NCBI GenBank assembly: GCA_010279815.1
Contig: QEOQ01000122.1
Coordinates: forward strand, 1,284,315 to 1,348,314
Length of the DNA: 64,000 nucleotides
Reading direction: 5' to 3'
Source: Brachionus plicatilis
Taxonomy: Eukaryota > Rotifera > Eurotatoria > Ploima > Brachionidae
The translations under genes and the position numbers were made by a program. This document shows positions 23,633 through 34,027 of the stretch, piece after piece; position 1 is the stretch's first letter, and the number at the start of each line of letters is the position of its first letter. Under the pieces are notes generated by a model. It was given only the letters and a program-made list of their open reading frames with translations. It did not search any database and was not told where the DNA came from.

Positions 23633-24604
23633 CTAAATAAAAATTTTTTTAGCTGAATTTGTTTTAGAACTGTAGTCGGGTGATCTAACAACCACATCAC
23701 CAAATGTGAAGCCATATTTTTTGTGATACCGCTTGCACGATGTAAACACATAATTTACATCGGTGTTTTTCATTCTCGAATAGCACTTTAGCAATGCTTT
23801 AAATGTCATTTCATCAACAGTCATATAAAGCTCTAGCAAAGTGCCCACATTGGGCACAAACTCCCTTAGCCTTTCATTGTAGGCACTGCCTATGCCCGGA
23901 ATAATCTCTAATTTGTCATAAAAATTGCATTTTTTTTCAATAAAAGTAATAAATTTTTTTATTTTACAAATATCAGACTCATCCCATGCCTTAGCCTGGT
24001 CTCCTGGATCATATCTCAAGCGAAGAGTCTTGTCTTTGGTCAAGTCGCCAGTTACTTTCTCAATGCTGTCATAAAATATCTTGCCTCTTGAAGGACATGA
24101 ATTAGACCTTGGGCTCTTGGAGTCACGGTTGCCTGACGACTGAATGGGAGTCGAAGCTACAAAGGAGTCTCTGAGTCCATTAAACCACTCGGAAAAAGAG
24201 TAAAACATGCTGATCAAGTCTCGGCCAGTGATCACTTTATTACAGTTTTCATCTACCTGGAGCATGCAGTTTCGAATGCTCAAAGAATCATCGTCCGACT
24301 GTGAATCTGTTGTTTCTTCGCTTGGGTCATAATCTTCATCATCGCACTCGCTTAGCTCGTCCGGACTTGACTGGTGCTTGGAACTGCCTGGCCTCATGAT
24401 GTCAAATGAATTGATGAGAGTTAAATTTTTGCTTGACTTGCAAGTGCTTGGTGTGGGAAAGTCGGGAGTTGGCATTTTTTTTGAGCTGGTGCTTCGGCTA
24501 CGATTGCCGTAGTAGTTTTTGGTAAATACACTGCATGGCGTTTGTTCACTGGCAAGATTCTTGCGTCCTGATCTTTTGTCAAAACGAACTTCCTTACCAC
24601 TCAT
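23633..24604 (-). CDS. Protein with C-terminal BAF-like domain, disordered N-terminus
   Basis: A single-exon ORF of 323 residues. Residues 1-175 are rich in Ser, Lys, Asp and Glu and look disordered, with an acidic patch at about 86-106. Residues about 231-297 resemble barrier-to-autointegration factor: the helix-hairpin-helix IIPGIGSAYNERL aligns with the BAF LAGIG..LG..L segment, followed by LLELYM and a CKRYHKKYG end where BAF has its C..C..W end. BAF proteins bind double-stranded DNA and LEM-domain proteins at the nuclear envelope. Human BAF is only 89 residues, so a 230-residue extension is unusual. The domain call rests on my own motif reading. The exact role is unknown. The gene heads the three-gene cluster and has TATAAATA upstream. 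Confidence 0.6.
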   Translation of the reverse strand: MSGKEVRFDKRSGRKNLASEQTPCSVFTKNYYGNRSRSTSSKKMPTPDFPTPSTCKSSKNLTLINSFDIMRPGSSKHQSSPDELSECDDEDYDPSEETTDSQSDDDSLSIRNCMLQVDENCNKVITGRDLISMFYSFSEWFNGLRDSFVASTPIQSSGNRDSKSPRSNSCPSRGKIFYDSIEKVTGDLTKDKTLRLRYDPGDQAKAWDESDICKIKKFITFIEKKCNFYDKLEIIPGIGSAYNERLREFVPNVGTLLELYMTVDEMTFKALLKCYSRMKNTDVNYVFTSCKRYHKKYGFTFGDVVVRSPDYSSKTNSAKKIFI

Positions 24605-24710
24605 GTTTAAATTTATTAAAATGATTAGAAAAAATTTGAATTTTTTTTTTTATTTTTTATTTCTTAAAATCATGACAACTTGATCCCCAAAATTAAGTTG
24701 TTAGTAACAC

Positions 24711-24718
24711 TATTTATA
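24711..24718 (-). promoter_or_regulatory. Candidate TATA box of BAF-like gene / cluster
   Basis: TATAAATA on the minus strand, 107 bp upstream of the BAF-like ATG. No similar motif precedes MRPS18B or VAT1 in their short spacers, which fits one promoter for the cluster. The motif is short and the DNA AT-rich, so chance occurrence is possible. Confidence 0.35.
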
Positions 24719-25647
24719 CCTAATGAACAAATTTTTTAAAATAATAATTTTTTTGTAGTAAAAATAAAGTGGCATTGGACTTTGCTCGGGAAATATGGTC
24801 GCTAATCAGATATTTAATGATTTAATATTGATTTTTAAATAAAATTTACTAGGATCAAGACATTTGGATTAAATTATGAACGAAATTTAGATAAAATTTT
24901 AGGTATATTAAAATAAAAAAAATTGTTTAAAAAAATTTAATTAATTCTACTTCACCAAATTTATGATAGTTATGAGTACTAGATAGCGTTAAACTCTTGA
25001 GCAAAATTCAGGCAAAGCTAAATAATATTTAATTTGTTTCAATTTGTAGAAGATTGATGAAAATTTGGAATTTTACTTTAATTAATAAACAAATTAGCTA
25101 ATATTGTGAGTTTTGATTAATAATTTTGTTAATTTTTGGAATTTTTCATCGGGATTTTCTGAAATGATTTTTTCGAAAATGACTTTTATTTTTTTTTTTA
25201 AATATTTAATTAATTATTCTTTTAATTTCCTTTCTCATTATGATTTATGGAATTTTCAAATAAAGACATTGAAAAAAAATCAAGAGCAAATTTATTTTTT
25301 CGTTAATTTGCTAAGAATATTCATCATACGAATTACTGTGTTGGAAAATTTTGATACTTTGATTTATAAAAATGCATTATCAAGCAATAAAAAATGTTTG
25401 GAAGAAATTATTTGAACGACGACCATTGTAGAATCATTAGTTAGATTTGAAGGTTTTAAAAAAAACTTAGAATAAAATTGTAAATAAATTTAGATGAAAT
25501 TATATTTATTAAAAATCTTTCACATTTTATTGATTTAAAATTAATAAATTTGTGAAACAGTATCCAATATTTATCAATCATTGCTATTTTTTAATCTTAA
25601 TTAAATTAATTTAATTTTTATTTATATAAATTTAAGCTGAAATTATT

Positions 25648-25912
25648 GCATCTTGAAATTGATGATCAATTCAAAATATCATTTCAATTCAAAGAGTTTA
25701 TCTTTAGATATTATAATTAATCTTTGAATTAATTTAAATAATTTTAATGTAATATGATTTACATGTTATGTAGATTTAAAAAAAAATAAATTTTTTATTT
25801 CAAAAATATTGTAAGAAAGATTGTTCTTTTCATTTTATTACTTATTTGGAATTTAAAATTTCAAATTCATTTTTAAATTAAATTTTTAATTTTGAATGCT
25901 AGATACCAATAT
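25648..25912. mobile_element. Partial copy of CATCTTGAAG foldback MITE
   Basis: Starts GCATCTTGAAATTGATGATC and follows the left arm of the full element at 49828-50369, then matches part of that element's interior. The right terminus is missing. Confidence 0.6.
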
Positions 25913-25924
25913 TTTTGAAATTGT

Positions 25925-26765
25925 TCTTAATTTTCATTAAAATTAAATTCTATCATTCGTTTTTTTATGGAATTTTAGCTTTTTAATTTCTTACGTTAAT
26001 TAGAAAATTTAATGAAGTATTAAGAAAGTTTACACAAATGTTTGATACAAAATTATTTCTTGCCATCGTATAGTATAGACATTTGATTAATAATTTGCTA
26101 AAAAGAATTGAATTCACACAATTTGAAATACCATAATAAAAAAGATTTTTCAAATCAATAATTTAAAAATTTAAAAATCAAAATTATCCCATTCATTTCA
26201 CAGCCTTTCAGCAAAAGAATTTTTTAAGAAGAGACTGCACCATATTTTTTCATCTCTTATGTAAGCATGTTTTTATTTATTTTTTAAAGTAAATTTAATT
26301 TTTGATGTTGATTCACCCACTTATTTCAGGGAAAAATGTCCGATGTATGGTTTAAGTGAACCCGATTTATTACATAGCTGCATGCATCGAATCCATCTTC
26401 TTTAAATTATAAATTATTTATTTTTTCTATCTTTTTAAAATAAAGAAGAAATATAAATATTTATTTTATTTAAAATATATAGTTTGTGATAGAATCCCAG
26501 GTTGTTTTGAATGTAACTCAGTCCTTCCTTTCAATCCCTTACTTGTAATAGCATATTTAAAAAAAAAAATTCATGATGAAATAAGAAAAATTTGTTAACT
26601 TGGTTTTTTAAAATGCATAGTCTGATATCATATATTCGGATTAAAAAAATAAATGAAAATCATCATTTTATATTAATCTTTCTGAACTGAATTTAAAAAA
26701 TAAATTATTTGAAAGAATTAAAAAGCCTTTGAATTCTTGTCCGAAATTAAATTGATCAATTATAA
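25925..26765. repeat. Right copy of dispersed inverted repeat
   Basis: The reverse complement of 20013-20625 with roughly 200-250 bp of additional sequence near 26400-26700. It abuts the partial MITE at 25912. Confidence 0.75.
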
Positions 26766-27217
26766 AACGAAGAAATCTGTCTATAAATTCACATCTGAAA
26801 TAAAAAATAAGAAAATCCATCAAAAATAAATTCAGAAAAGATTTATAAAAAAATGAAAATGGATTAATATTTTATAACTTAATGGTTAAAAATATTAAAA
26901 TTGTAAAAATTTAAAAAATTAAAATAAATTTTCATATCAAACCTAAATTATCAATTTTTTAAAGAAAGATAAATAAAGGACGATAATTACTTAAAGAGAA
27001 AAAAAATTTAAAAAAAGGAAAAGCATATTTTAAACAAAATGAACAATGAAAAATCTATAAAGAACAAAGTAATAAATAAATATGAAAATATTGAAAATTA
27101 AAATGAACATTTTCAATTAAATTATATAAACGCTTTAAATTAATATAAAAGGCTTGAAATAGAATTAAAACATAGTAACAAAAATGAAAGAAAAAATGAT
27201 GCTCTTAGTAATATCTT

Positions 27218-27544
27218 TTGGAAATTACAGAAAGTGCTCCACTGACTTCAGATCAGCCGAATTGGCACTTTTTTGATTCGAAAACAGGACAATTGAACGA
27301 ATATCAGCATGAATTATCTTTGGATCAGAGAGCTTATCACGGTGGAGTTCAGTCACCTACTCTTAAAAGAATATATCTTATTCCTTACTCTCAAGCAGCT
27401 CTGTCAACTTGGCATTATATTGATGGCGATACTGGTTCACTCATCGAATATAGTAACACTAATCCTGTTTCTAATGAAGCGCATACAGGAGGTGCTTATT
27501 CGCCCTTGGGGGACAAAGTGTACTTTGGGGCCCTTCCGACATAA
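27218..27544 (+). pseudogene. WHYID/RIYFIP repeat protein fragment 1
   Basis: An open stretch of about 108 codons with two repeats: NWHFFDSKTG...AYHGGVQSP..KRIYLIP, then TWHYIDGDTG...AHTGGAYSP..DKVYF. The pattern W-H-(Y/F)-(I/F)-D..TG...GG.(Y/Q)SP...(R/K)(I/V)Y is clear. The frame is closed by a TAA at 27209, just upstream, so it cannot start with an ATG here. It may begin at a splice acceptor (TTACAG ending at 27229). It opens with EITESA, matched by EISEN and EITEN at 28258 and 29409. I do not know the family's function. The repeats look like beta-propeller or bacterial-type surface repeats, which is inference only. Confidence 0.55.
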
Positions 27545-27793
27545 AATATTGTATTTATAAAAAATAAACTACGATAAAATGTCCAATTTTTCGAGGTTGT
27601 CGCATAATTCTTTATTTTCCATTTAATTTAATTAATTGTTTTTAGCAATCATAAAAACAGAAGATAACAAAGATCAAAAAAATTTAGCTCATAAAACGTG
27701 ATGTGAAGATCACATAATTTTTTACAGGTGAGCTGAGATCACGAAAACAGAAAAATTAGTCAAGTTCACATATTTTCGTGAACTCAGCTCACA

Positions 27794-27981
27794 TATGTCG
27801 GTAGGGCCTATTTTGCTCCTTTTACACAATTTGGTCAAAACGGGTGGCATTATATTGATTGCAAAATAGAAATTGTCTTTAGATATACTCACAATTTTAT
27901 TGCGGCTATTCGCGCTTACATCGGAGCAGTTTATTCTCCATAAAATAATAGAATCTACTTTATTCCGTCTATGTATACAGG
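27794..27981 (+). pseudogene. WHYID/RIYFIP repeat fragment 2, broken
   Basis: Read in one frame it gives APFTQFGQNGWHYIDC, then RAYIGAVYSP, a TAA stop, and NNRIYFIPS. The stop sits where a Gln codon would fit. It is one more copy of the repeat of 27218-27544, clearly inactivated. Confidence 0.7.
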
Positions 27982-28049
27982 TTCTTTTTTTAAATTCAAT
28001 TTTCTTTTTTAATTCTTTTTTAAAGGTCAAATAACGGATTTTTTTTCGA

Positions 28050-28614
28050 TGCCACTATTTTAACCATTCTTTCATATTCTAACGAAATTGGAAACTTCGT
28101 GTCCGGTATTCAAAACAAGTTGCTAGGTAATGAAGATTTTTAGATATTCTACGCCATCCGATTTTAATTTTTTCATCGAACCTAATTTTAAACTAAAAGT
28201 TGGGTCTTTTTTATATAATTTTTTGTTAATTTCTTTTTTTATTTAGTGACAGAAATATCAGAAAATGGTACTGATATTTTATGTGATTTAGACGAGAATG
28301 GAAATACAATTTATTCCAAGGTTACCTCTTTGGATGCATTTTCTTTTGCGGATGAGTATCAATTTTTATCAACATCTTTTTTCAAAAATTCTAGTAAAAT
28401 ATCTGGCTTAAATTCTTCGTTCAATTTTGATTATATAACGAATCCATCATTTATTTATCAAAAGTTTTATTTCCATGATAAATACAACCAAAGTCTTTTT
28501 AACCAACATTTCATCATTAATTCTTCAAATTTTCCAATTTTAACTAATTCGGAAACATCCTTTTTAAATTTGTCAAGCACAAGAACAGTTACAAATCATC
28601 AAATGGCAAATTGA
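28050..28614 (+). pseudogene. WHYID family fragment 3, frameshifted, with EISENG exon
   Basis: The first part reads FFFDAT..ILSYSNEIGNF..GIQNKLLGNE, then shifts frame into STPSDFNFFIEPNFK. After a T-rich stretch ending in TTTAG (28245), a second open block starts TEISENGTDILCDLDENGN and runs to a TGA at 28612. The segment is paralogous to 29255-29600, which shares QNK, STPxDFNFFIEPNFK and EITENG. The exon layout (short exon, T-rich intron end, EI(S/T)ENG exon) is kept in both copies, so a whole exon pair was duplicated. Confidence 0.55.
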
Positions 28615-28702
28615 AGTTTGAGATCAAGATCAAAAGATCAAAATATAAATTGTAATTTTGATTTTAATAATAGAGAAAAAATAAATTTTTTCCAAAACAA
28701 TT

Positions 28703-29088
28703 ACTTGACATGTCATGTCAAGTATTTTTCATATTTAAAATTTTAAAATGTCCTTTTTTATTGAAATTTTATAGTTTTTAATTTTTTAATTGATTTGAAT
28801 GAAAACTTACTTTTAAAGAAAAAAAAGTTTACTGTTTTAAAATGTAAAATTTATTTAAGTGGAAAAATAAAATTATTTCAGTTTGAATGGATATAAAAAT
28901 TATAAATTTGAATTTTTGAATTAACTTAACCTGAATTATTTAAATTATTGATTGTTTTTGCTAAATAAATACGAGATCAATCATTTGATGTTATTTTGAT
29001 AATGAACCATTATTAGGCATAACATGTCTGGTAATGTTTAGTATTTATTTCCTAAAAATTATCAAAATCATTAGATTATGATATGATA
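28703..29088. repeat. Inverted dispersed repeat copy 1 (ACTTGACAT ends)
   Basis: This segment is repeated in reverse orientation at 48228-48586. Landmarks are ACTTGACAT..CATGTCAAGTA at one end and GAACCATTATTAGGCATAAC near the other, plus AATAATTTAAATAATTCAGG in the middle. It is a probable non-autonomous transposon; it separates the two WHYID-family exon pairs. Confidence 0.7.
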
Positions 29089-29254
29089 AAACTGATGGAA
29101 TTAATTTAGAGAATTTGTATTATGCTCTTAAAAAAGTCTTACCTGAAGCAGAGTATAAAAGTTACAAGTAATCATATTATTTCTTAATTATTTCTTAGAA
29201 AAGGCTATTTTAATCTTCAAAAAGATTTGAAGAAAATATTTTTTTTTCAAGTTC

Positions 29255-29600
29255 AAAACAAGGTGCCTAGTCAAGAAAAAATTTTGAGAAATTCAACGCC
29301 GTGCGACTTTAATTTTTTCATCGAGCCAAATTTTAAACTAATTTTAAACAAAATTTTATGCTTGTTTTTTTTCTAATATTAAGTTAATTTCCTTTTTATT
29401 GAGTTATAGAAATAACTGAAAATGGTTCTAATATTTTTTGTAAATTAGATACAAATGGAAATTATTTTTGTAATCCTTTAGTCAGTGATACTGAAAACAC
29501 CATCACTTCAAACATTTATTTAGCAAATACAAACATCGCTTCTTCAAGTTTTTTTTGGAAGATCTTTTTATTTTTCATTTTTTCCAAATATTTTATCTAA
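29255..29600 (+). pseudogene. WHYID family fragment 4, duplicate of fragment 3
   Basis: Reads VQNKVPSQEKILRNSTPCDF, then NFFIEPNFK. After a T-rich stretch it reads EITENGSNIFCKLDTNGNYF, and stops before 29600. It aligns with 28095-28330. There are no ATG and no conserved gene context, so it is treated as a relic. Confidence 0.55.
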
Positions 29601-30146
29601 ATTTATTTTATTTTTTAGTATTCTTTATCTTTTTATTCTTTATCGATTGATATCGGTACATTTATAATTTTTCATTCATTAAAATATTTAAAATAAATCT
29701 TTTAATTAACGGAATCAAGCCATGTAATTACTATATAATTCACATTATTGATATACATGGTGGTGTATTGATCGGTTGGATGAAAAAGATATGTTGCAAT
29801 TTTTTTTTTGAATAATCTAATTAACTTTTTTCTCTTATATATAATTTAAAAATTATAATAAATTTTAAATTTTGATTAATTCAAAAAATTATCAAATTTT
29901 TCATCAATTTATTTATTGGCATTTAATAAAATAATTTATTAACTTTTTTTCTGTGGAATTTTAATTTATAAAATTATTTTTGAACTATTTAAATGGTAAT
30001 AAAAAATGACATATAAACATAAGATTCACAAGAATTAGATTCACAAACCGGCTATTTTAAAAATATATATTTATGATCTGAGATGATTAAGTAAAATATG
30101 TGTCGAGATATTTTTGTCACATTTCAATTGAGCTCTTCTGAATTTA
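29601..30146. other. AT-rich spacer, SVOP 3' side
   Basis: No gene. Probably includes the SVOP 3' UTR next to 30147. Confidence 0.5.
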
Positions 30147-32043
30147 TCAGTGAACCACTGGATCATATGCTGTTTCGGCGTCTTCCAGTTTTCTGCCTCT
30201 GGTCTCGACCGGAAGTAGCATGGAAGCGATCGCAGCGAGTAAGCCCACTATGGCGTAAATACTTATTGCAAAGTATGGTGACACCTTGAGCAATACTTGA
30301 GCAACAAAAGGCGTAATAATGGCTCCAATTCTAGCCATTGTGCTGCATGTGCCTAGACCAACTGCTCGGTTCACTGTAGGGTAATACTCGGGCGTGTAAA
30401 CATAAGCTGCCTGAAATCCGCCTGATATAAAACATCTAGCTACGAAAAGGAACATAATCATAACTGGCCTCTCTACACATATATTAATAAGAAAGACAAA
30501 TATGGAAAATACACCAAAATCTATGGCCATTGTTTTCTTTCTTCCCAACAGTTCAATAATTGTAATTGTGATAAAAAGACCTGGAAATTCGGACACTGTG
30601 GTGTACAATAGATCAATGTAGTCTTTGGTCTGCAAGCATCTTAGATAGCAAAATGGTTCGATATTCTGTTTGCTTGCCTCGGTGGCTTGGAAAAAAAATC
30701 ATTAATTTATTTTTTTAATACTAATAGTTGAGCATGTATACCTTGGCATGCATTTCCGATTTGAAACATTTCTGTTGTGAGCAACACAATGCCATAATAG
30801 CAGAATGCATTCGCAAACCATATAAACCAAAGAATCAATGTGGTAACTCGGTGTTCATCTGATAGCAGATCTGCAAATTGTCCTCGTTTAGTGTCACTTT
30901 TCACAATTTTTAGGCTTCCTTGAGGAAGTGGCACTTTATTCTCGTGAGATATTCTTTTCAAAGTTTCCTCGGCCAAATCAGATCTACCAGATGCCAAGTG
31001 ATAGCGGGCGCTTTCTGGCAGCCAGGAGCAAAAAACTGCAAATATTAACAATGGAAGGGAGGAAAATGCCAAAAGCCATCTCCAGCCAAGTGACGGCATT
31101 ACAACTATAGCCAGCGAGACTTCTAAACAAGCTCCCAGAGACCAAAACAAATTTGTCAAAACAACACATCGAGCTCTTTGTTTAGATGGCAGAAATTCAG
31201 CATAAAGTACCACTGATTGGGGCGAGCCGCCAATTCCAAATCCAACTAGACCTCTTAAAATTAAGAGCCAAACAAATACTGGTGCGAATGATGACAATGC
31301 TCCAAAATAGAATGTAAACAGTGTGCATAAAATTAAACACTTTTTCAAAATAAATAATTAAATTAATCTAATTTTTTTAATTTGATTTTTTTTACCGCTT
31401 TTCTGCCATATGAGTCACACAATTTGCCCCACATTGTCCCACTGAGCATCATACCACAAAACACTACCTTGAAACAAAAACTTGAAGATTTTTTTTTTCA
31501 ACAATTTCATTTAAATTTAATAAAATTTATTTAAATCCATTTTTTCATTCATTTTAATGCTTTGACTCAATCATTTTTATATTTAGTAATATTTTTTCTT
31601 ACGGTAGTTATTAGAGCTTTTTGCCATTCATTTAAAAGCCAGTCACAGTGTAGAGCAGGGCCTAGGATGCTGAGAATCATCATTTCCATTGCATCAGCCA
31701 TCTGAAATTAATTTTTAAAATTGCTAAACAAAATAAGTTTAAGATTGTGTACCCAAGCCAATCCGGTCAAAATGGAGAGCTTTATTTGAAAGAGACCAAA
31801 GCCCATTTTTTCTACCGCAGAGTCAATTGTATAAGTTTCTAAAATAAAGAGATTAACTTTTTTTCAATAGTAAAAATGAATAGATCAATACATACGGCCT
31901 TCATTTGTCGATTGATTGCTTTCATTCTGTGACACGTCCAAACTCGAGCCAATTACACTTGGAGCATTTTCCAGATTTGCATATGGGCTTAGGTCATCCT
32001 GTTTTGATGCCCTATTACGTACATATTTTATAATGCTGTTCAT
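30147..32043 (-). CDS. SVOP: Synaptic vesicle 2-related protein, MFS transporter, six exons
   Basis: A major facilitator superfamily membrane protein of synaptic or secretory vesicles; its substrate is unsettled. Exons are 32043-31896, 31838-31753, 31701-31603, 31467-31396, 31339-30742 and 30685-30147 (TGA stop). All junctions are GT-AG and in phase, giving 513 residues (human 548). Diagnostic blocks are [81 protein letters not shown] and [15 protein letters not shown]. The N-terminal cytosolic segment precedes about 12 hydrophobic segments. The four 5' exons are each under 150 bp. The ATG at 32043 is the only good start in frame. Codon use is AT-richer than in RBM39 or TOP1. Confidence 0.95.
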
Positions 32044-34027
32044 TGAATTTTTGCTATTTTTTAGTTTAAGAATGCTGAAGAAGGAGACGTTTTTGAGATA
32101 AAATTATTTTATTATTGTATTGAGATTGAAATGAATGGTATAAAATATTATAATTTTGAGCGAAACTTTCAAATTTTTATTTTTTTAAAAATCGATTCTT
32201 CATAAATTATGACAAATCCCAAGCTTCAACGATGCTTTAAAAAAGATTTGGAAAAGATTTTTGTTTGCACCAAGTTTTAAAATTTATATTTTGAGGAAAT
32301 GGCTCACCAACTATAAGTTCTTATCATCTAGATAAGTTTTTTGTTGCTGCAAGGTATTATATTTAGCACTGGGCCCTATGAAAATTATTATAATTAAATT
32401 CAATGATAAATTTTTTTCTTTAAGAATGCAAATTTTGTACCGAATATAAACGTAAATATTTTCCGAATTTATCATAAGTATTTTTGTTTGAATTTTGGAT
32501 GCAAAACTAGCATCATTGTGCAGCGCTTTATACAAATATTACGTGGAGTTTTTAAATAGTTTCACTTGACGACAAAATATTGTTAGGCTAAATTAATCTT
32601 AAAATTGAGCATCAAATATTAATATTATTTAATTCTATTTTCAATAAATAACATATTCATGAAATTAAAAAAATAGTTTATTTTTAGATAAATAAAAGAA
32701 ATAAAGTGAAAATTAAAATTTTAAACACAATTTAGCCTTTAAGGTCCCAGCAAACTTTGTAACTAGTTGACAAATTAATTATTTTTTATTTCAAGTTAAA
32801 AAAAGATTAGTTTTAACAAACTTTGTTTTTATTTATATTTTTTATAGTAATAAATTTTTTTTATTTTTTTTTTAGATTTTTATCAATAATGTATTTTTTA
32901 AAATGCCCAAAAAACATCTCATGTTTTATTGATTTCAGAGCTAGCTTATTTATGCTAGAAAAATTATAATTATCAACTAGCTGTTATTTTTTTCGTGATA
33001 GAGTAAATTAATTTTTTCAAAACTGGAGCATTTTATTGCTAAATAATATTATAGTCTAATTATTTTATTTTGCAATGTTAAATTATTTATTTTTCATATA
33101 TGATAAATTAAATTTTTCTACTCATATTTTGTAACATAACTTAATTTTTGTTTTTATTTCATTCTAAAATGCCTACGAGAGTGGAATTTGAAGAAAAAAA
33201 ATGCTATCTTACTAGAGCTAGATATTTTTGAGCAAATACTCGCGTACGGGGACCGATAACGCGTCAAATTTCCGCTTTTCTCTTTGTTAAAACTATTGTT
33301 TTATTGATTATTTGCATTTGATTTATATTGTGCAACAAAAATGAGAATTTAAAATATTAAGAGATCTGGTTTTACTGTGCAAATCACGGACCAGAATGGG
33401 TAAAGCAAATAATGTGTCTTTTGTGTCCGCTTTTAGTCCAAAGACAGAATAAAAAGGCAAATATTTAGTTTTTTTTTGTTGACAGAAAAATCCAACATTC
33501 AAATGGAGAGTTATTTGATCAGGGGTTGAAAAGTTTTAATTTGTTTTATATCAATTTGTAAGCTTTGATTCCCTGAATGAAGTTTTTTGTTGCTTTTTTT
33601 GTGCGCACATATCTCTTTTTTTTCTAAATCATCATCATTATTATGTTGCATAAAATATATATCGTTTTTTTTTCCAAATTTTTGCTAACAATGGTAAAAA
33701 ATTATTAAGAAATTAAATTTGAAACATAATTTACAATTTTTTTTTTATTAAATATTCAAGTAAAATTATAATTGAATGATTAGTCAAATAGACATCTTTG
33801 TCGAATATTGGTAACTATTGACTAGGTGCTTTAGATTCGCCACCGAAATGCATGATATAGTTTGCCAATGATAAACTAAAAATATCTTTTTTCAAATATA
33901 ATTTCGAAGCGTGTGCTTCAAATAAAATTAATATGGCAACTGCTGAAATAAAAATTCTTTTTTTTAGATTTGTTAAAAAACATAAAAAAGACAAAATAGT
34001 TTATTCAAAAAAGATCAATAGAGTTAA
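32044..34027. other. Intergenic region between divergent SVOP and DNAJC5
   Basis: A bidirectional upstream region (SVOP on minus, DNAJC5 on plus). Mostly AT-rich. A short CpG-bearing block lies at about 33238-33275 (words such as CTCGCGTACGGGGACCGATA) and stands out from its surroundings. No gene recognised. Confidence 0.5.

Larger units (their letters stand above)
24719..27217. other. Non-coding DNA with repeat copies
   Basis: No gene. Contains a partial MITE (25648-25912) and the right copy of a large inverted repeat (25925-26765). The remainder is AT-rich. Confidence 0.5.

Noticed and set aside
27794..27981. Reassigned TAA (Gln) as in ciliates
   Set aside because: TAA, TAG and TGA all end conserved genes here (DNAJC5, TOP1, SVOP), so the code is standard and the copy is a pseudogene.
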